Positions 32,038 through 39,835 of a DNA stretch of 49,712 nucleotides are shown in pieces. The stretch's first letter is position 1, and each line of letters starts with the position of its first letter. The position numbers and the translations under genes are program-made. The notes beneath the pieces were generated by a model, which was not told where the DNA came from, did not search any database, and worked only from the letters and a program-made list of their open reading frames with translations. The DNA is from JBHIET01 sp046760785 (GTDB lineage Bacteria; Chloroflexota; Anaerolineae; B4-G1): contig JBHIET010000018.1 in assembly GCA_046760785.1 (NCBI GenBank), positions 1 through 49,712 on the forward strand, written 5' to 3'.

Positions 32038-33009
32038 ATGACAACTGTCAAGACCGGGAGCCCTGTATCTTTAGACGCCTTGGCGACTGCGCTGAGACGG
32101 CGTGCACGGCGCGACGAGCCGTTGGCGCGCTACACTGCCATGCGCGTTGGCGGCCCGGCCGACTTGCTGATCGTCTGTGAGAGCGTGGACGAGGTGGTCA
32201 GGGCAGTGGAACTGGCGCGGCGGCACGGCGTGAACTGGCGGCTGCTGGGTGGCGGTTGCAATGTGTTGATCGCAGATAGCGGGGTGCGCGGGCTGGTGAT
32301 CATCAACCGGGCGGCGCGTATCGAGTTCGATGGCCTGATTGCGCGGGCTGAGGCGGGCGCGTTGCTGGCGGTGCTGGCGGATGGGGCGGTCGGGCGCGGG
32401 CTGGCGGGACTGGAGTGGGCAGCAGGGTTGCCAGGGACGGTGGGTGGGGCGGTGGTGGGCAATGCGGGCGCTTTCGAGGGCGACATCGCCGGTGTGCTGC
32501 GCAGCGCGACGCTGTTGGAGCCGGGTGGCGGGGTTATAGAAAGGTCAAATGAGTGGTTTGAGTTCAGGTATAGGGGAAGCCGGATTAAGGGGGCAGGGGG
32601 GCAGGGGAGCGGGAGAGAGAGCGGCGGAGGATACGTCGTCCTTGAGGCGGCGTTTGCATTGGAGCCAGGGGACCCCGAACCGTTGGCTGTGCGGGCGCGC
32701 GAGATCAAGGAGTGGCGCAGGACGCGCCATCCGGCGGGAGCGACGATGGGCTCGACTTTCAAGAACCCACCGGGCAGCCACGCAGGGTGTCTCATTGAAC
32801 AGGCTGGGCTGCGGGGAACCCGCATCGGTGGGGCGCAGATCTCGGAGCTGCACGGCAACTTCTTCATGAACACCGGCGGCGCGACCTCAGCGGACGTGTG
32901 GGCGCTTATCGAACGCGCGCGGGCGGAGGTGAAGAGCCGGTTCGGCGTGGAGCTCGAGCTGGAAATCGAACTATTAGGAGCGGGGCCGTGGCAAGAAAAA
33001 TCCGCGTAG
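32038..33009 (+). CDS. murB: UDP-N-acetylenolpyruvoylglucosamine reductase
   Basis: MurB is an FAD enzyme that reduces UDP-GlcNAc-enolpyruvate to UDP-MurNAc. I choose ATG 32038; the open frame from 31984 lacks homology before it. The 323-aa product has LARYTAMRVGGPADLL, RLLGGGCNVLIADSGVRGLV, LAGLEWAAGLPGTVGGAVVGN, EWFEFRYRGSR and GSTFKNPPGSHAGCLIEQAG, with the catalytic region conserved. A Gly-rich insertion, IKGAGGQGSGRESGGGY, stands at about residues 183-198, between FRYRGSR and VVLEAAF. It coincides with a repeat. Confidence 0.95.
   Translation: MTTVKTGSPVSLDALATALRRRARRDEPLARYTAMRVGGPADLLIVCESVDEVVRAVELARRHGVNWRLLGGGCNVLIADSGVRGLVIINRAARIEFDGLIARAEAGALLAVLADGAVGRGLAGLEWAAGLPGTVGGAVVGNAGAFEGDIAGVLRSATLLEPGGGVIERSNEWFEFRYRGSRIKGAGGQGSGRESGGGYVVLEAAFALEPGDPEPLAVRAREIKEWRRTRHPAGATMGSTFKNPPGSHAGCLIEQAGLRGTRIGGAQISELHGNFFMNTGGATSADVWALIERARAEVKSRFGVELELEIELLGAGPWQEKSA
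32581..32632. repeat. Dispersed G-rich repeat, family C, inside murB
   Basis: GGGGGCAGGGGGGCAGGGGA followed by GCGGGAGAGAGAGCGGCGG. It matches the copies near 27130 and 27352 in composition and unit, and encodes a flexible Gly/Ser/Arg stretch within MurB. Confidence 0.65.
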
Positions 33010-34133
33010 GGGTGATCTTCGGCGGGCGTTCGGGGGAGCACGAGGTATCGCTCGTTTCTGCCAAGTCGGTGATGAATGCAATGGACAAGGAGAAGTACGA
33101 GATCGTGCCCATCGGCATCACCAAGGATGGCCGCTGGATCGCCTCGGGGGATCCAATGAGGGCGCTGGAAGCAGGTGACGCGGGCGCGAGCCGGCCGGCG
33201 GCGCTCCTGGGCGATCCCTCCCGGCGTGGCCTGATGCGACTCGAAGACACGGAGCGGGCGCTCAAAGCGACGCGGCTGGCGGAACTCGACGTCGTGTTTC
33301 CCATCCTGCACGGGCCGTATGGCGAGGACGGCACGGTACAGGGGCTGCTGGAACTGGCGGGCATTCCCTACGTGGGCGCGGGGGTGATAGGTTCGGTGTT
33401 GGGCATGGACAAGGCCGTTTTCAAGGACGTGATGCAGGCTCACGGTTTGCCCATCGTGGACCACATAGTGCTCAAGCGCAAAGAATGGGACGCGGACCCC
33501 GATGGCGTGCTGGATCGGGTCGAGGCGGAGTTGGACTACCCGGTCTTTACCAAGCCGGCCAACCTAGGCTCCAGCGTGGGTATCAGCAAGTGCCACGATC
33601 GGGCAGGATTGGCGGCCGGCCTGGCCGAGGCAGCCAGGTATGACCGCAAGTTACTGGTCGAGATGGCCGTGCCAGCCGCGCGGGAGATCGAGGTCAGCGT
33701 GCTGGGTAACGACGATCCCATTGCCTCGGTACCAGGCGAGATCATCCCCAGCCGGGAGTTCTACAGCTACGAGGCCAAGTACATTGACACCGGCGACCAG
33801 GCGTCGAAATTGCTGATCCCCGCTCCCATCTCGCCGGAGATGGCGGAAAGGGTGCGTGACCTGGCGGTGCGTGCCTACAAGGCGATTGACTGCGCTGGGA
33901 TGGCGCGGGTCGATTTCCTGCTCTCCGGTGAGACGGGGAAGTTGTACATCAATGAGCTGAACACCATACCGGGTTTCACCGCGATCAGTATGTATCCTAA
34001 GTTGTGGGAAGCGAGCGGCATCTCTTATCCGGAGCTGATTGATCGGCTGATTGAGTTGGCGCTTGAGCGATATGAGGACAAGGAGCGCTCGGAGACCTCG
34101 TACCAACCGGTGGTCAATGAAAATGACCAATGA
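32988..34133 (+). CDS. ddl: D-alanine:D-alanine ligase
   Basis: Ddl makes the D-Ala-D-Ala dipeptide used by MurF. GTG 32988 is preceded by AGGAG and overlaps murB by 22 bases; the frame further upstream is a shadow. The 381-aa product has VGVIFGGRSGEHEVSLVSAK, VVFPILHGPYGEDGTVQGLL, YPVFTKPANLGSSVGISKC and YINELNTIPGFTAISMYPKL, covering the substrate and ATP-grasp motifs. The 3' end, with stop 34131-34133, lies within a short repeat that also makes the ftsQ start. Confidence 0.95.
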   Translation: MARKIRVGVIFGGRSGEHEVSLVSAKSVMNAMDKEKYEIVPIGITKDGRWIASGDPMRALEAGDAGASRPAALLGDPSRRGLMRLEDTERALKATRLAELDVVFPILHGPYGEDGTVQGLLELAGIPYVGAGVIGSVLGMDKAVFKDVMQAHGLPIVDHIVLKRKEWDADPDGVLDRVEAELDYPVFTKPANLGSSVGISKCHDRAGLAAGLAEAARYDRKLLVEMAVPAAREIEVSVLGNDDPIASVPGEIIPSREFYSYEAKYIDTGDQASKLLIPAPISPEMAERVRDLAVRAYKAIDCAGMARVDFLLSGETGKLYINELNTIPGFTAISMYPKLWEASGISYPELIDRLIELALERYEDKERSETSYQPVVNENDQ

Positions 34134-34146
34134 CTAATGACCAATG
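34123..34146. repeat. Short ATGACCA repeat, family B, at the ddl-ftsQ junction
   Basis: ATGACCA, ATGACTA, ATGACCA and ATG follow each other as 7-base units. The first unit supplies the Asn-Asp and the second the TGA stop of ddl; the last ATG is the ftsQ start. Related strings stand at 9240-9292 and 36242-36268. Confidence 0.55.
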
Positions 34147-34992
34147 GCAAAATCTCAGAGGCGGCGGCGAAAAAAGAAACGACGTTTTGAAACAGCAGGC
34201 ACGCTCGTCCTGGGTCGAGTGGGACAGGCACAGCAATCGTCGCGTTCGCTTTTGCGACGGCTACGTGGTGTGCTGTTGGTCTTATTGATTGTGGTAGTGG
34301 CTGGGGCGCTGTGGCTGACGCTTGATGATCGCTTTTACATCTACCACGCCGAGGTGGTGGGCACGGTCAGGGTATCGCCCGACGAGGTTCTTCGAGCCAG
34401 TGGCCTGCTGGGGCTGCACATTCTGTGGGTGCGTTCTGCCGAGGTCGAGGCCCGCGTGCTGGCTGCACTGCCGAGCCTTGAGAGTGCGCGCGTTATCTGT
34501 GGTCTACGGCCGCCGACGTCAAGCGCTGGATTACTGGCGGAGTGCACCATTGCCGTCGTAGAACGGCGGCCGAGGATGGTGTGGAACGACGATGGGCAAT
34601 TGTGGTGGATTGACGCTGACGGTGTCATCTTCCCTGTACCTCCCTCTTTTCCCCCCATTGGGGGGGAGGAAGTGGGTGAGGGTTGGCTGGTGCGGGGGCC
34701 GCTGCCACGGGATGAGGATGGCCGGCTGCACGAACCCGTGCGCATCGCGCTGGCCGAGTTGTGGGCAGTTGGTGCAGATATGTCGCCGCTGCTCTATGTG
34801 CCAGATCGGGGGTTGGTGTTCACCGACCAGCGAGGCTGGCGCGTGATTGTGGGGCAAGGGCCGGGGATGGCCGAGCGCTGGCGTGTGCTGGAGTGGCTAA
34901 CGACCGACTTGGAAGCACGCGGTTTGACGCCCCGGTTTGTGGATGTGCGTTTCTCTGATGCACCTTACTATTCGTTGACGAGCGACTGGTAG
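34144..34992 (+). CDS. ftsQ: Division protein FtsQ (POTRA domain)
   Basis: FtsQ is the bitopic scaffold of the divisome. The 282-aa product has a very basic N-terminus (RRRRKKKRRFE), a membrane helix at about residues 43-60 (GVLLVLLIVVVAGALWLTL) and a POTRA domain (YIYHAEVVGTVRVSPDEVLR). The beta domain has VVERRPRMVWNDDGQLWWID, DGVIFP and RFVDVRF. A proline/glycine-rich loop, PVPPSFPPIGGEEVGEGW, interrupts the beta domain and coincides with a palindromic repeat (34636-34685). The ATG is made by the repeat at 34123 and lacks a good ribosome-binding site. Confidence 0.88.
   Translation: MAKSQRRRRKKKRRFETAGTLVLGRVGQAQQSSRSLLRRLRGVLLVLLIVVVAGALWLTLDDRFYIYHAEVVGTVRVSPDEVLRASGLLGLHILWVRSAEVEARVLAALPSLESARVICGLRPPTSSAGLLAECTIAVVERRPRMVWNDDGQLWWIDADGVIFPVPPSFPPIGGEEVGEGWLVRGPLPRDEDGRLHEPVRIALAELWAVGADMSPLLYVPDRGLVFTDQRGWRVIVGQGPGMAERWRVLEWLTTDLEARGLTPRFVDVRFSDAPYYSLTSDW
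34636..34685. repeat. Dispersed palindromic repeat, family E, inside ftsQ
   Basis: CCTCCCTCTTTTCCCCCCAT, then TGGGGGGGAGGAAGTGGGTG, a palindrome with C6/G6 arms around ATT. The same kind of string (CCCTCCCCCTGGCAGAGGGA) occurs in the giant gene at about 43342-43370. It encodes a flexible loop of FtsQ. Confidence 0.6.
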
Positions 34993-35021
34993 CAGGCTTC
35001 TTGGGGCGGAAGAGGCGAGCC

Positions 35022-36239
35022 GTGGAACGCACGATTGTGGGCATAGACGTGGGCAGCAGCAAGGTGTGCACGCTGGTGGGCGAGGTGGATGATGAGGCCG
35101 GCCTACGCGTGATCGGTGTGGGCTTGGTGGAGTCGCGAGGCGTTCGCCAAGGGGTGGTGGTCAACGTGACGGATGCCACAGCGGCCATCGCTGCCTCGGT
35201 CGAGAAAGCCGAGCGTACGTCGGGGTACGAGATCGAGCGGGCCTACGTGGGACTCAGTGGCACGCATATCTCATCCCTCAATAGCCGCGGGGTGGTGGGC
35301 ATCTCCCGCCGCGAGCATGGCATCACGCTGGAGGACGTGGACCGGGTATTGGATGCAGCGCATGCCATCGCGGTGCCGCACAACCAGGAGGTCGTGCACG
35401 TGATCCCCCGTGGTTACGTGGTGGACGGGCAAGGCGGCGTGCGCGATCCCGTAGGGATGCATGGTTTCCGATTGGAGGTGGAGGCCCACATTGTCACTGC
35501 TTCCAGCACTTCGCTCCAGAATCTGGTGAAGTGTGTGGAGGGGGCCGGGGTGGAGGTGGATGAACTGGTTCTGACGAGCCTGGCCGCTGGCAATGGTGTG
35601 CTTACGGATACCGAACGCGAGATGGGAGTCGTGCTGGCCGACGTCGGTGCAGGTACCACCGATATTGCGATTTTCATTGACGGCGCAGTCTGGCACACGG
35701 TCACGCTGGGGATAGGTGGTGAGTATATCACTGGGGATATTGCCATCGGTTTGCGGCTATCGCCGGACGCGGCTGAGCACGTCAAGGTACAGCACGGTCA
35801 CGCTTGCGCGGCTCACGTGTCACCCGAGGAACGGTTCACTATGTCAACCTTTGGTGTGGGGACTCCCCAGTCTGTGCCGCGCTGGAAGCTGGCGGAAATC
35901 ATCGAGGCACGAGCGGAGGAGATCCTTTCGATGATACGTCAGGAGATCAAGCGTTCGGGGTACGATGGCCTGCTGCCGGCAGGTGTTGTGCTGTGTGGTG
36001 GCACAGCGCAGTTGTCTGGCATCCAGGAGTTGGGGCGGGACATTATGGGGCTACCCGTGCGGGTAGGATGGCCACAGGGACTCTGTGGCCTCGTGGATAA
36101 GATTTCTAACCCGGCCCACGCGGTGGGCGCGGGGTTGATGGAGTGGGGAGTGACGATGGATACGCGACCGCAGTTGCGCAAACCTGGTCCGAGCACGGGG
36201 AGGCGCTTTCTGAATTGGTTTCGGGCGCTCTTACCCTGA
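35022..36239 (+). CDS. ftsA: Division actin-like protein FtsA
   Basis: FtsA anchors FtsZ to the membrane. I choose GTG 35022 (GGAAGAGG upstream) over TTG 35001. The 405-aa product has the actin-like phosphate 1 motif VGIDVGSSKVCTLVGEV, the 1C domain with SYEIERAYVGLSGTH-like strands and HVIPRGYVVDGQGGVRDP, the phosphate 2 motif VLADVGAGTTDIAIF and LCGGTAQLSGIQEL. The C-terminal amphipathic helix is GRRFLNWFRALLP, the membrane-targeting peptide. ftsZ follows after 45 bases. Confidence 0.93.
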   Translation: MERTIVGIDVGSSKVCTLVGEVDDEAGLRVIGVGLVESRGVRQGVVVNVTDATAAIAASVEKAERTSGYEIERAYVGLSGTHISSLNSRGVVGISRREHGITLEDVDRVLDAAHAIAVPHNQEVVHVIPRGYVVDGQGGVRDPVGMHGFRLEVEAHIVTASSTSLQNLVKCVEGAGVEVDELVLTSLAAGNGVLTDTEREMGVVLADVGAGTTDIAIFIDGAVWHTVTLGIGGEYITGDIAIGLRLSPDAAEHVKVQHGHACAAHVSPEERFTMSTFGVGTPQSVPRWKLAEIIEARAEEILSMIRQEIKRSGYDGLLPAGVVLCGGTAQLSGIQELGRDIMGLPVRVGWPQGLCGLVDKISNPAHAVGAGLMEWGVTMDTRPQLRKPGPSTGRRFLNWFRALLP

Positions 36240-36284
36240 TCACGAACTGCGGATCACGAATCACGGATATGTAGGAGGAGCAAA

Positions 36285-37349
36285 ATGCACAAGTCACCTC
36301 AAACGGAGAGTTTCGCACAAATCCGGGTCGTTGGCGTAGGAGGTGGTGGCAGCAATGCCGTCAACCGTATGATCGCCGAGGGGTTGAGTGGTGTTGATTT
36401 CGTCGCGATCAACACCGATGCCCAGGCGCTCATGCTTTCCAACGCGCCCAAGAGAGTGCGCATCGGTGATAAATTGACGCGCGGATTGGGTGTGGGAGGT
36501 GATCCGGCAATGGGCCGCAAGGCGGCGGAAGAGTCGGCCGACGAGTTGTACGAGGTTCTGCAGGGCTCCGACATGGCGTTCATCACTGCCGGTATGGGCG
36601 GTGGTACTGGCACTGGCGCTGTGCCGATCATCGCCCGCATTGCCAGAGAGGTGGGGGCTTTGACCATCGGCGTCGTCACCTATCCTTTCAGTTGGGAGGG
36701 TGCGGTGCGGGCGGAGACAGCGCGGGTAGGGGTCGAGCAGTTTAGGGAGGACGTGGATACGTTGATCGTGATTCCTAACGACCGGCTGCTGGAAATCACG
36801 GATAAGCGGGTCAGCCTGCAGGATGCGTTCTCTCTGGCCGACGATGTGCTGCGTCAGGGCGTGCAGGGCATCTCGGAATTGATCACCGTGCCCGGCCTGA
36901 TTAACCTGGACTTCGCCGACGTGCGGACGATCATGTCTCAAGGAGGTGCGGCACTGATGGCGGTTGGGCGTGCCAGTGGCGAGGGTCGGGCCGTGGAGGC
37001 CGCACAGCAGGCGATCTCCAGCCGGCTGTTGGATATCACGATTGATGGCGCTCGTGGTATTCTTTTCAACGTCACTGGCGGGCCGGACCTGAGCCTGTTT
37101 GAGGTCAATGAGGCGGCTTCGATTATCAAGCAGACCGCCCATCCTGACGTGAACCTCATCTTTGGGGCTGTCATTGATGAGAAGATGGGCGAAGAGATTC
37201 GTATCACGGTCATCGCGACTGGCTTCGACCGGGCGGAGCCGCGGCCTCGCACGGCACGTGCGGCGTTTGGCGACGTGGTTGAGTTTCCAGTGCCGACCTT
37301 CGACAAGGACGACCTGGAGATTCCGGCTTTCTTGCGCCGCCGTGGTTAG
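36285..37349 (+). CDS. ftsZ: Division tubulin-like GTPase FtsZ
   Basis: FtsZ forms the Z ring. It starts at ATG 36285 after AGGAGGAGCAAA, the strongest ribosome-binding site in the cluster. The 354-aa product has VVGVGGGGSNAVNRMI, VDFVAINTDAQAL, ITAGMGGGTGTGAVPIIARI (GTP-binding tubulin signature), IVIPNDRLLEI and the T7 loop LINLDFADVRTIMSQGG. A short linker of about 25 residues leads to the conserved C-terminal peptide DLEIPAFLRRRG. It is the last gene of the cluster. A short repeat (CACGAACTGCGGATCACGAA) precedes it. Confidence 0.97.
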   Translation: MHKSPQTESFAQIRVVGVGGGGSNAVNRMIAEGLSGVDFVAINTDAQALMLSNAPKRVRIGDKLTRGLGVGGDPAMGRKAAEESADELYEVLQGSDMAFITAGMGGGTGTGAVPIIARIAREVGALTIGVVTYPFSWEGAVRAETARVGVEQFREDVDTLIVIPNDRLLEITDKRVSLQDAFSLADDVLRQGVQGISELITVPGLINLDFADVRTIMSQGGAALMAVGRASGEGRAVEAAQQAISSRLLDITIDGARGILFNVTGGPDLSLFEVNEAASIIKQTAHPDVNLIFGAVIDEKMGEEIRITVIATGFDRAEPRPRTARAAFGDVVEFPVPTFDKDDLEIPAFLRRRG

Positions 37350-37513
37350 TGTTCATTATCCAGTTGCACAGGAGACTGCACCTGGTGCATGCTCGCGTGC
37401 TCTTTTGGGCGCTGGAGTGCCCATTATGAGCCTGTCTCTACAAGCTTTGAGCGGGCTGTACTGATTTCACGTCCCTACCGGCGGCTGGAGCTAGCTTGTT
37501 GCTTGGTGCTGAA

Positions 37514-38671
37514 ATGGGTGACTTTGTCGAGATTTTGCAGCGGTATGGGAAGGAAAGAAAACTCTCGCCGGGCGAGGTGTTGGTCCGCCAGGGTGAGGTA
37601 AGCGACGGCGCGTACTATCTCAAGCGGGGGCGGCTGGTGGTCTACCGGGAAGAGCAAGAGACGTCCTATCCCCTTTCGGAGGTTGTGCCAGGGAATCTGG
37701 TAGGTGAGCTCGGGGCTACCACCGGCCGGTCTCGCACGGCCACGGTGAGGGCCGAGGAGGAATCCTGTGTCATTCACGTCTCGGAGGTTGACTTCCGTCG
37801 GATTCTGACCGAGGCCCCAGACCTGGCGGCGCAGGTCGTCCGCCAGTTAGGTGAGCGGCTCACTGCTGCCGACAACGTGCGGGTCACTCTCGGCCGCTCG
37901 TACCGGCAGGCGACAGACCGGGTTCGGGCCTTGAGTTCTCAGAAAACGCGGCTGGAGGAGCTCCTGCGACTGCGAGAAGAGTTGGCCGATATGCTCATTC
38001 ACGATCTCCGCAATCCCCTGGGGGTGATCTCCACCTGCCTGGAATTGTTGGAGCGTGCGCCGGTCGGTGAAACCGAGCTGATAGATGTGACCTCGGTGAG
38101 GGAGACGATGGGACGGTCGGTACGGCGGATGCTGCACCTGGTGGATACCCTGCTGGATATCACCCGCCTGGAGGGGGGGCAGATGACGCTCCGGCTGCTG
38201 CCGCTGGAGCTGAGTTCTGTAGTCGAAGGGGTGATCGCGGAGGAAGGTACGCTAGCCAGGCACAGCGGCCTGGTGCTGGAGAGCCATCTGTCCGCGGATC
38301 TGCCCGTGGTTCTGGCCGACCGCGACGTTCTTCAGCGGGTGCTGATCAATCTTGTGGACAACGCCATCAAGTTCACTCCCAGCGGGGGACGGGTGTGGGT
38401 GGAAGCCCGGCCCGATGCGGAGGGGGTGCGGGTGGAGGTGATAGACACCGGCCCCGGTATTCCTCTGGAGGAACGAGAGCGCATTTTTGAGAAGTTTACG
38501 CAAGTGCAGGGGCGGGTGGGGAAGAGGAGAGGCTCGGGGCTTGGGTTGGCCTTCTGTCGGATGGCTATGCAGGCCCACGGCGGGGGCATGTGGGTCGAAG
38601 ATGGCCCAGAGGGGAAAGGAAGCCGCTTCGTCTTCATTCTACCCCAGGCTCGAAGGGGAGCTAGGCATTGA
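37514..38671 (+). CDS. Sensor histidine kinase with cyclic-nucleotide-binding-like domain
   Basis: I choose ATG 37514 over TTG 37496. The 385-aa product has an N-terminal CRP-like cNMP-binding fold (residues 1-115): KLSPGEVLVRQGEVSDGAYY, LKRGRLVVY, LVGELGATTGRSRTATVRA. A helical linker follows, then HisKA with the phospho-acceptor H163 (LIHDLRNPLG) and HATPase_c with N (VDNAIKF), G1 (DTGPGIPLEE) and G2 (GSGLGLAFCR) boxes. It has no membrane segment, so it senses cytoplasmic signals. No response regulator lies nearby. Location right after ftsZ suggests, but does not prove, a link with division. Confidence 0.9.
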   Translation: MGDFVEILQRYGKERKLSPGEVLVRQGEVSDGAYYLKRGRLVVYREEQETSYPLSEVVPGNLVGELGATTGRSRTATVRAEEESCVIHVSEVDFRRILTEAPDLAAQVVRQLGERLTAADNVRVTLGRSYRQATDRVRALSSQKTRLEELLRLREELADMLIHDLRNPLGVISTCLELLERAPVGETELIDVTSVRETMGRSVRRMLHLVDTLLDITRLEGGQMTLRLLPLELSSVVEGVIAEEGTLARHSGLVLESHLSADLPVVLADRDVLQRVLINLVDNAIKFTPSGGRVWVEARPDAEGVRVEVIDTGPGIPLEERERIFEKFTQVQGRVGKRRGSGLGLAFCRMAMQAHGGGMWVEDGPEGKGSRFVFILPQARRGARH

Positions 38672-38937
38672 GAGATGCGGATGATTGCCCTGCGGGCACC
38701 TTGTGTCCCCTGGGGCGATCACATCTTAACTTGGTCTCACCCCAAATTATCATGCTGAGCGACCGAAGGGAGTGAACAACTCTCTGAGCGAGGTAGATGC
38801 TGGAGGCCAGACCAGCTTCGGATATACCAAGCAAGGCCAAGGGAAGTCTATACCTCTGCTCGTTTACTCGTTGTGCCCCTACCAATCTTAAATCTTGCCA
38901 TTCGGTACGATTTTTAAGGTTGCGTAGCGAACTCCGC

Positions 38938-38966
38938 TTGTGCGCTACGCAAGTGTGTGGTATAAT
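38938..38966 (+). promoter_or_regulatory. Putative promoter with overlapping 10-bp inverted repeat
   Basis: TTGTGC (38938-38943) and TATAAT (38961-38966) are 17 bp apart. TTGCGTAGCG (38920-38929) and CGCTACGCAA (38943-38952) form an inverted repeat whose right arm fills part of the spacer, a typical operator position. The transcript would begin at about 38973 and carry the 38986-39022 hairpin. Confidence 0.45.
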
Positions 38967-38985
38967 CTGTGCATATTGTACCCCT

Positions 38986-39022
38986 AGATGTGGGGCTCTT
39001 ATTTCCCTCAGCCCCCACATCT
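38986..39022 (+). promoter_or_regulatory. Leader hairpin, AGATGTGGGG/CCCCACATCT
   Basis: A perfect 10-bp stem with a 17-base loop just downstream of the putative 38938 promoter. It is not followed by a T-run, so it does not look like an intrinsic terminator. It may stabilise an RNA or act as a protein site. Confidence 0.4.
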
Positions 39023-39170
39023 GGCGTATACTATCCTGACCGTCTCATTATCGCGTGAACAACTCGCCAGCCGTTACCTTTCCTGTGCCAGGGAGAAATC
39101 CTTAAACCCATACGAGAAATTCGCTCTAGCCCCCATCTCCGGGGGCCACCCGCCCCGAGGCTTCTTTCTG

Positions 39171-39240
39171 AGGACTCCGGCGAGTCTTCGGCGTGAGCGC
39201 CCAGTCGAACGCTCGGTCGAGCCGCTCAGCCTGAGAAGGG
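39171..39240. repeat. Dispersed repeat, family A, intergenic copy
   Basis: GGACTCCGGCGAGTCTTCGG, then GCGCCCAGTCGAACGCTCGG and GTCGAGCCGCTCAGCCTGAG. It is an intergenic member of the family found inside pth, mfd and the DUF362 gene, and is useful for defining the full element. Confidence 0.65.
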
Positions 39241-39292
39241 GCGGGGCGGAGAGCACTTTTCGGATAGGCTCTTAGCCGGGGTGGATTTGGGC

Positions 39293-39322
39293 TTGACCGC
39301 GACTCGGCGTAGCAGTTAGGAT
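39293..39322 (+). promoter_or_regulatory. Putative nrdR-nrdJ promoter
   Basis: TTGACC (39293-39298), an 18-bp spacer and TAGGAT (39317-39322), about 42 bases before the nrdR ATG. The -35 is near perfect and the -10 matches 4 of 6. Confidence 0.5.
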
Positions 39323-39364
39323 ATGTGTATGCTGTAACTCTGTCTTGTACTGGAGGCCAGAGCG

Positions 39365-39817
39365 ATGAGGTGCCCCTACTGTGATAGTACCCAAACGCGG
39401 GTGATTGACACGACGCACAACGCGCGAGGTGTACGTCGTCGCCGTGTGTGCATAGCGTGTGAACGCCGTTTCAGCACGGTGGAGCGAGCTATCCTGACCA
39501 CCCCGCTGGTAGTCAAGCGCGATGACCGGCGAGAGGAGTTTGACCACGAGAAGCTGCTTTCGGGCTTGCGCACTGCCTGTGCCCGGCGACCTGTCTCGGC
39601 CGATGACCTGGAGCGATTGGTAGACCGGGTTGAGAGCCAGATACGTCAAATGGGCAAGACGGAGATTCCCAGCCGCGTGATAGGCGACCTGGTGATCGCC
39701 GAGTTGCAGAAGTTGGATCCAGTATCCTACATCCGCTATGCTATCGTCTACCTGGGTTTGGAGGACCTGGAGGCGGTACGGGCAGAGATTGACCGTTTGT
39801 TGGGGGAACGAGAATAG
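39365..39817 (+). CDS. nrdR: Ribonucleotide reductase repressor
   Basis: NrdR represses ribonucleotide reductase genes in response to ATP/dATP. The 150-aa product follows GGAGGCCAGAGCG. Its N-terminal zinc ribbon has MRCPYCDSTQTRVIDT and RRVCIACERRFST (CxxC...CxxC), and the ATP cone covers about residues 46-136 (VVKRDDRREEFDHEKLLSGL, RYAIVYLGLEDLE). It is followed after 18 bases by nrdJ, so the repressor and its target form one operon. Confidence 0.96.
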   Translation: MRCPYCDSTQTRVIDTTHNARGVRRRRVCIACERRFSTVERAILTTPLVVKRDDRREEFDHEKLLSGLRTACARRPVSADDLERLVDRVESQIRQMGKTEIPSRVIGDLVIAELQKLDPVSYIRYAIVYLGLEDLEAVRAEIDRLLGERE

Positions 39818-39835
39818 AGCGGGTGTGGCTTGACG

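Larger units (their letters stand above)
38672..39364. other. Long gap upstream of nrdR, with repeats and hairpins
   Basis: No gene is visible in this 693-base region. It carries a CATGCTGAGCGACCGAAGG repeat (38750 area), a promoter with an overlapping inverted repeat (38920-38966), a 10-bp hairpin (38986-39022), a GCCCCCATCTCCGGGGGC palindrome (39130-39147), a family A repeat (39171-39240) and the nrdR promoter (39293-39322). I saw no cobalamin riboswitch and no clear pair of NrdR boxes. Confidence 0.6.

Noticed and set aside
38970..39364. A cobalamin riboswitch upstream of nrdR-nrdJ
   Set aside because: It would fit a B12-dependent enzyme, but I found no B12-box-like core and the hairpins present do not form that layout.
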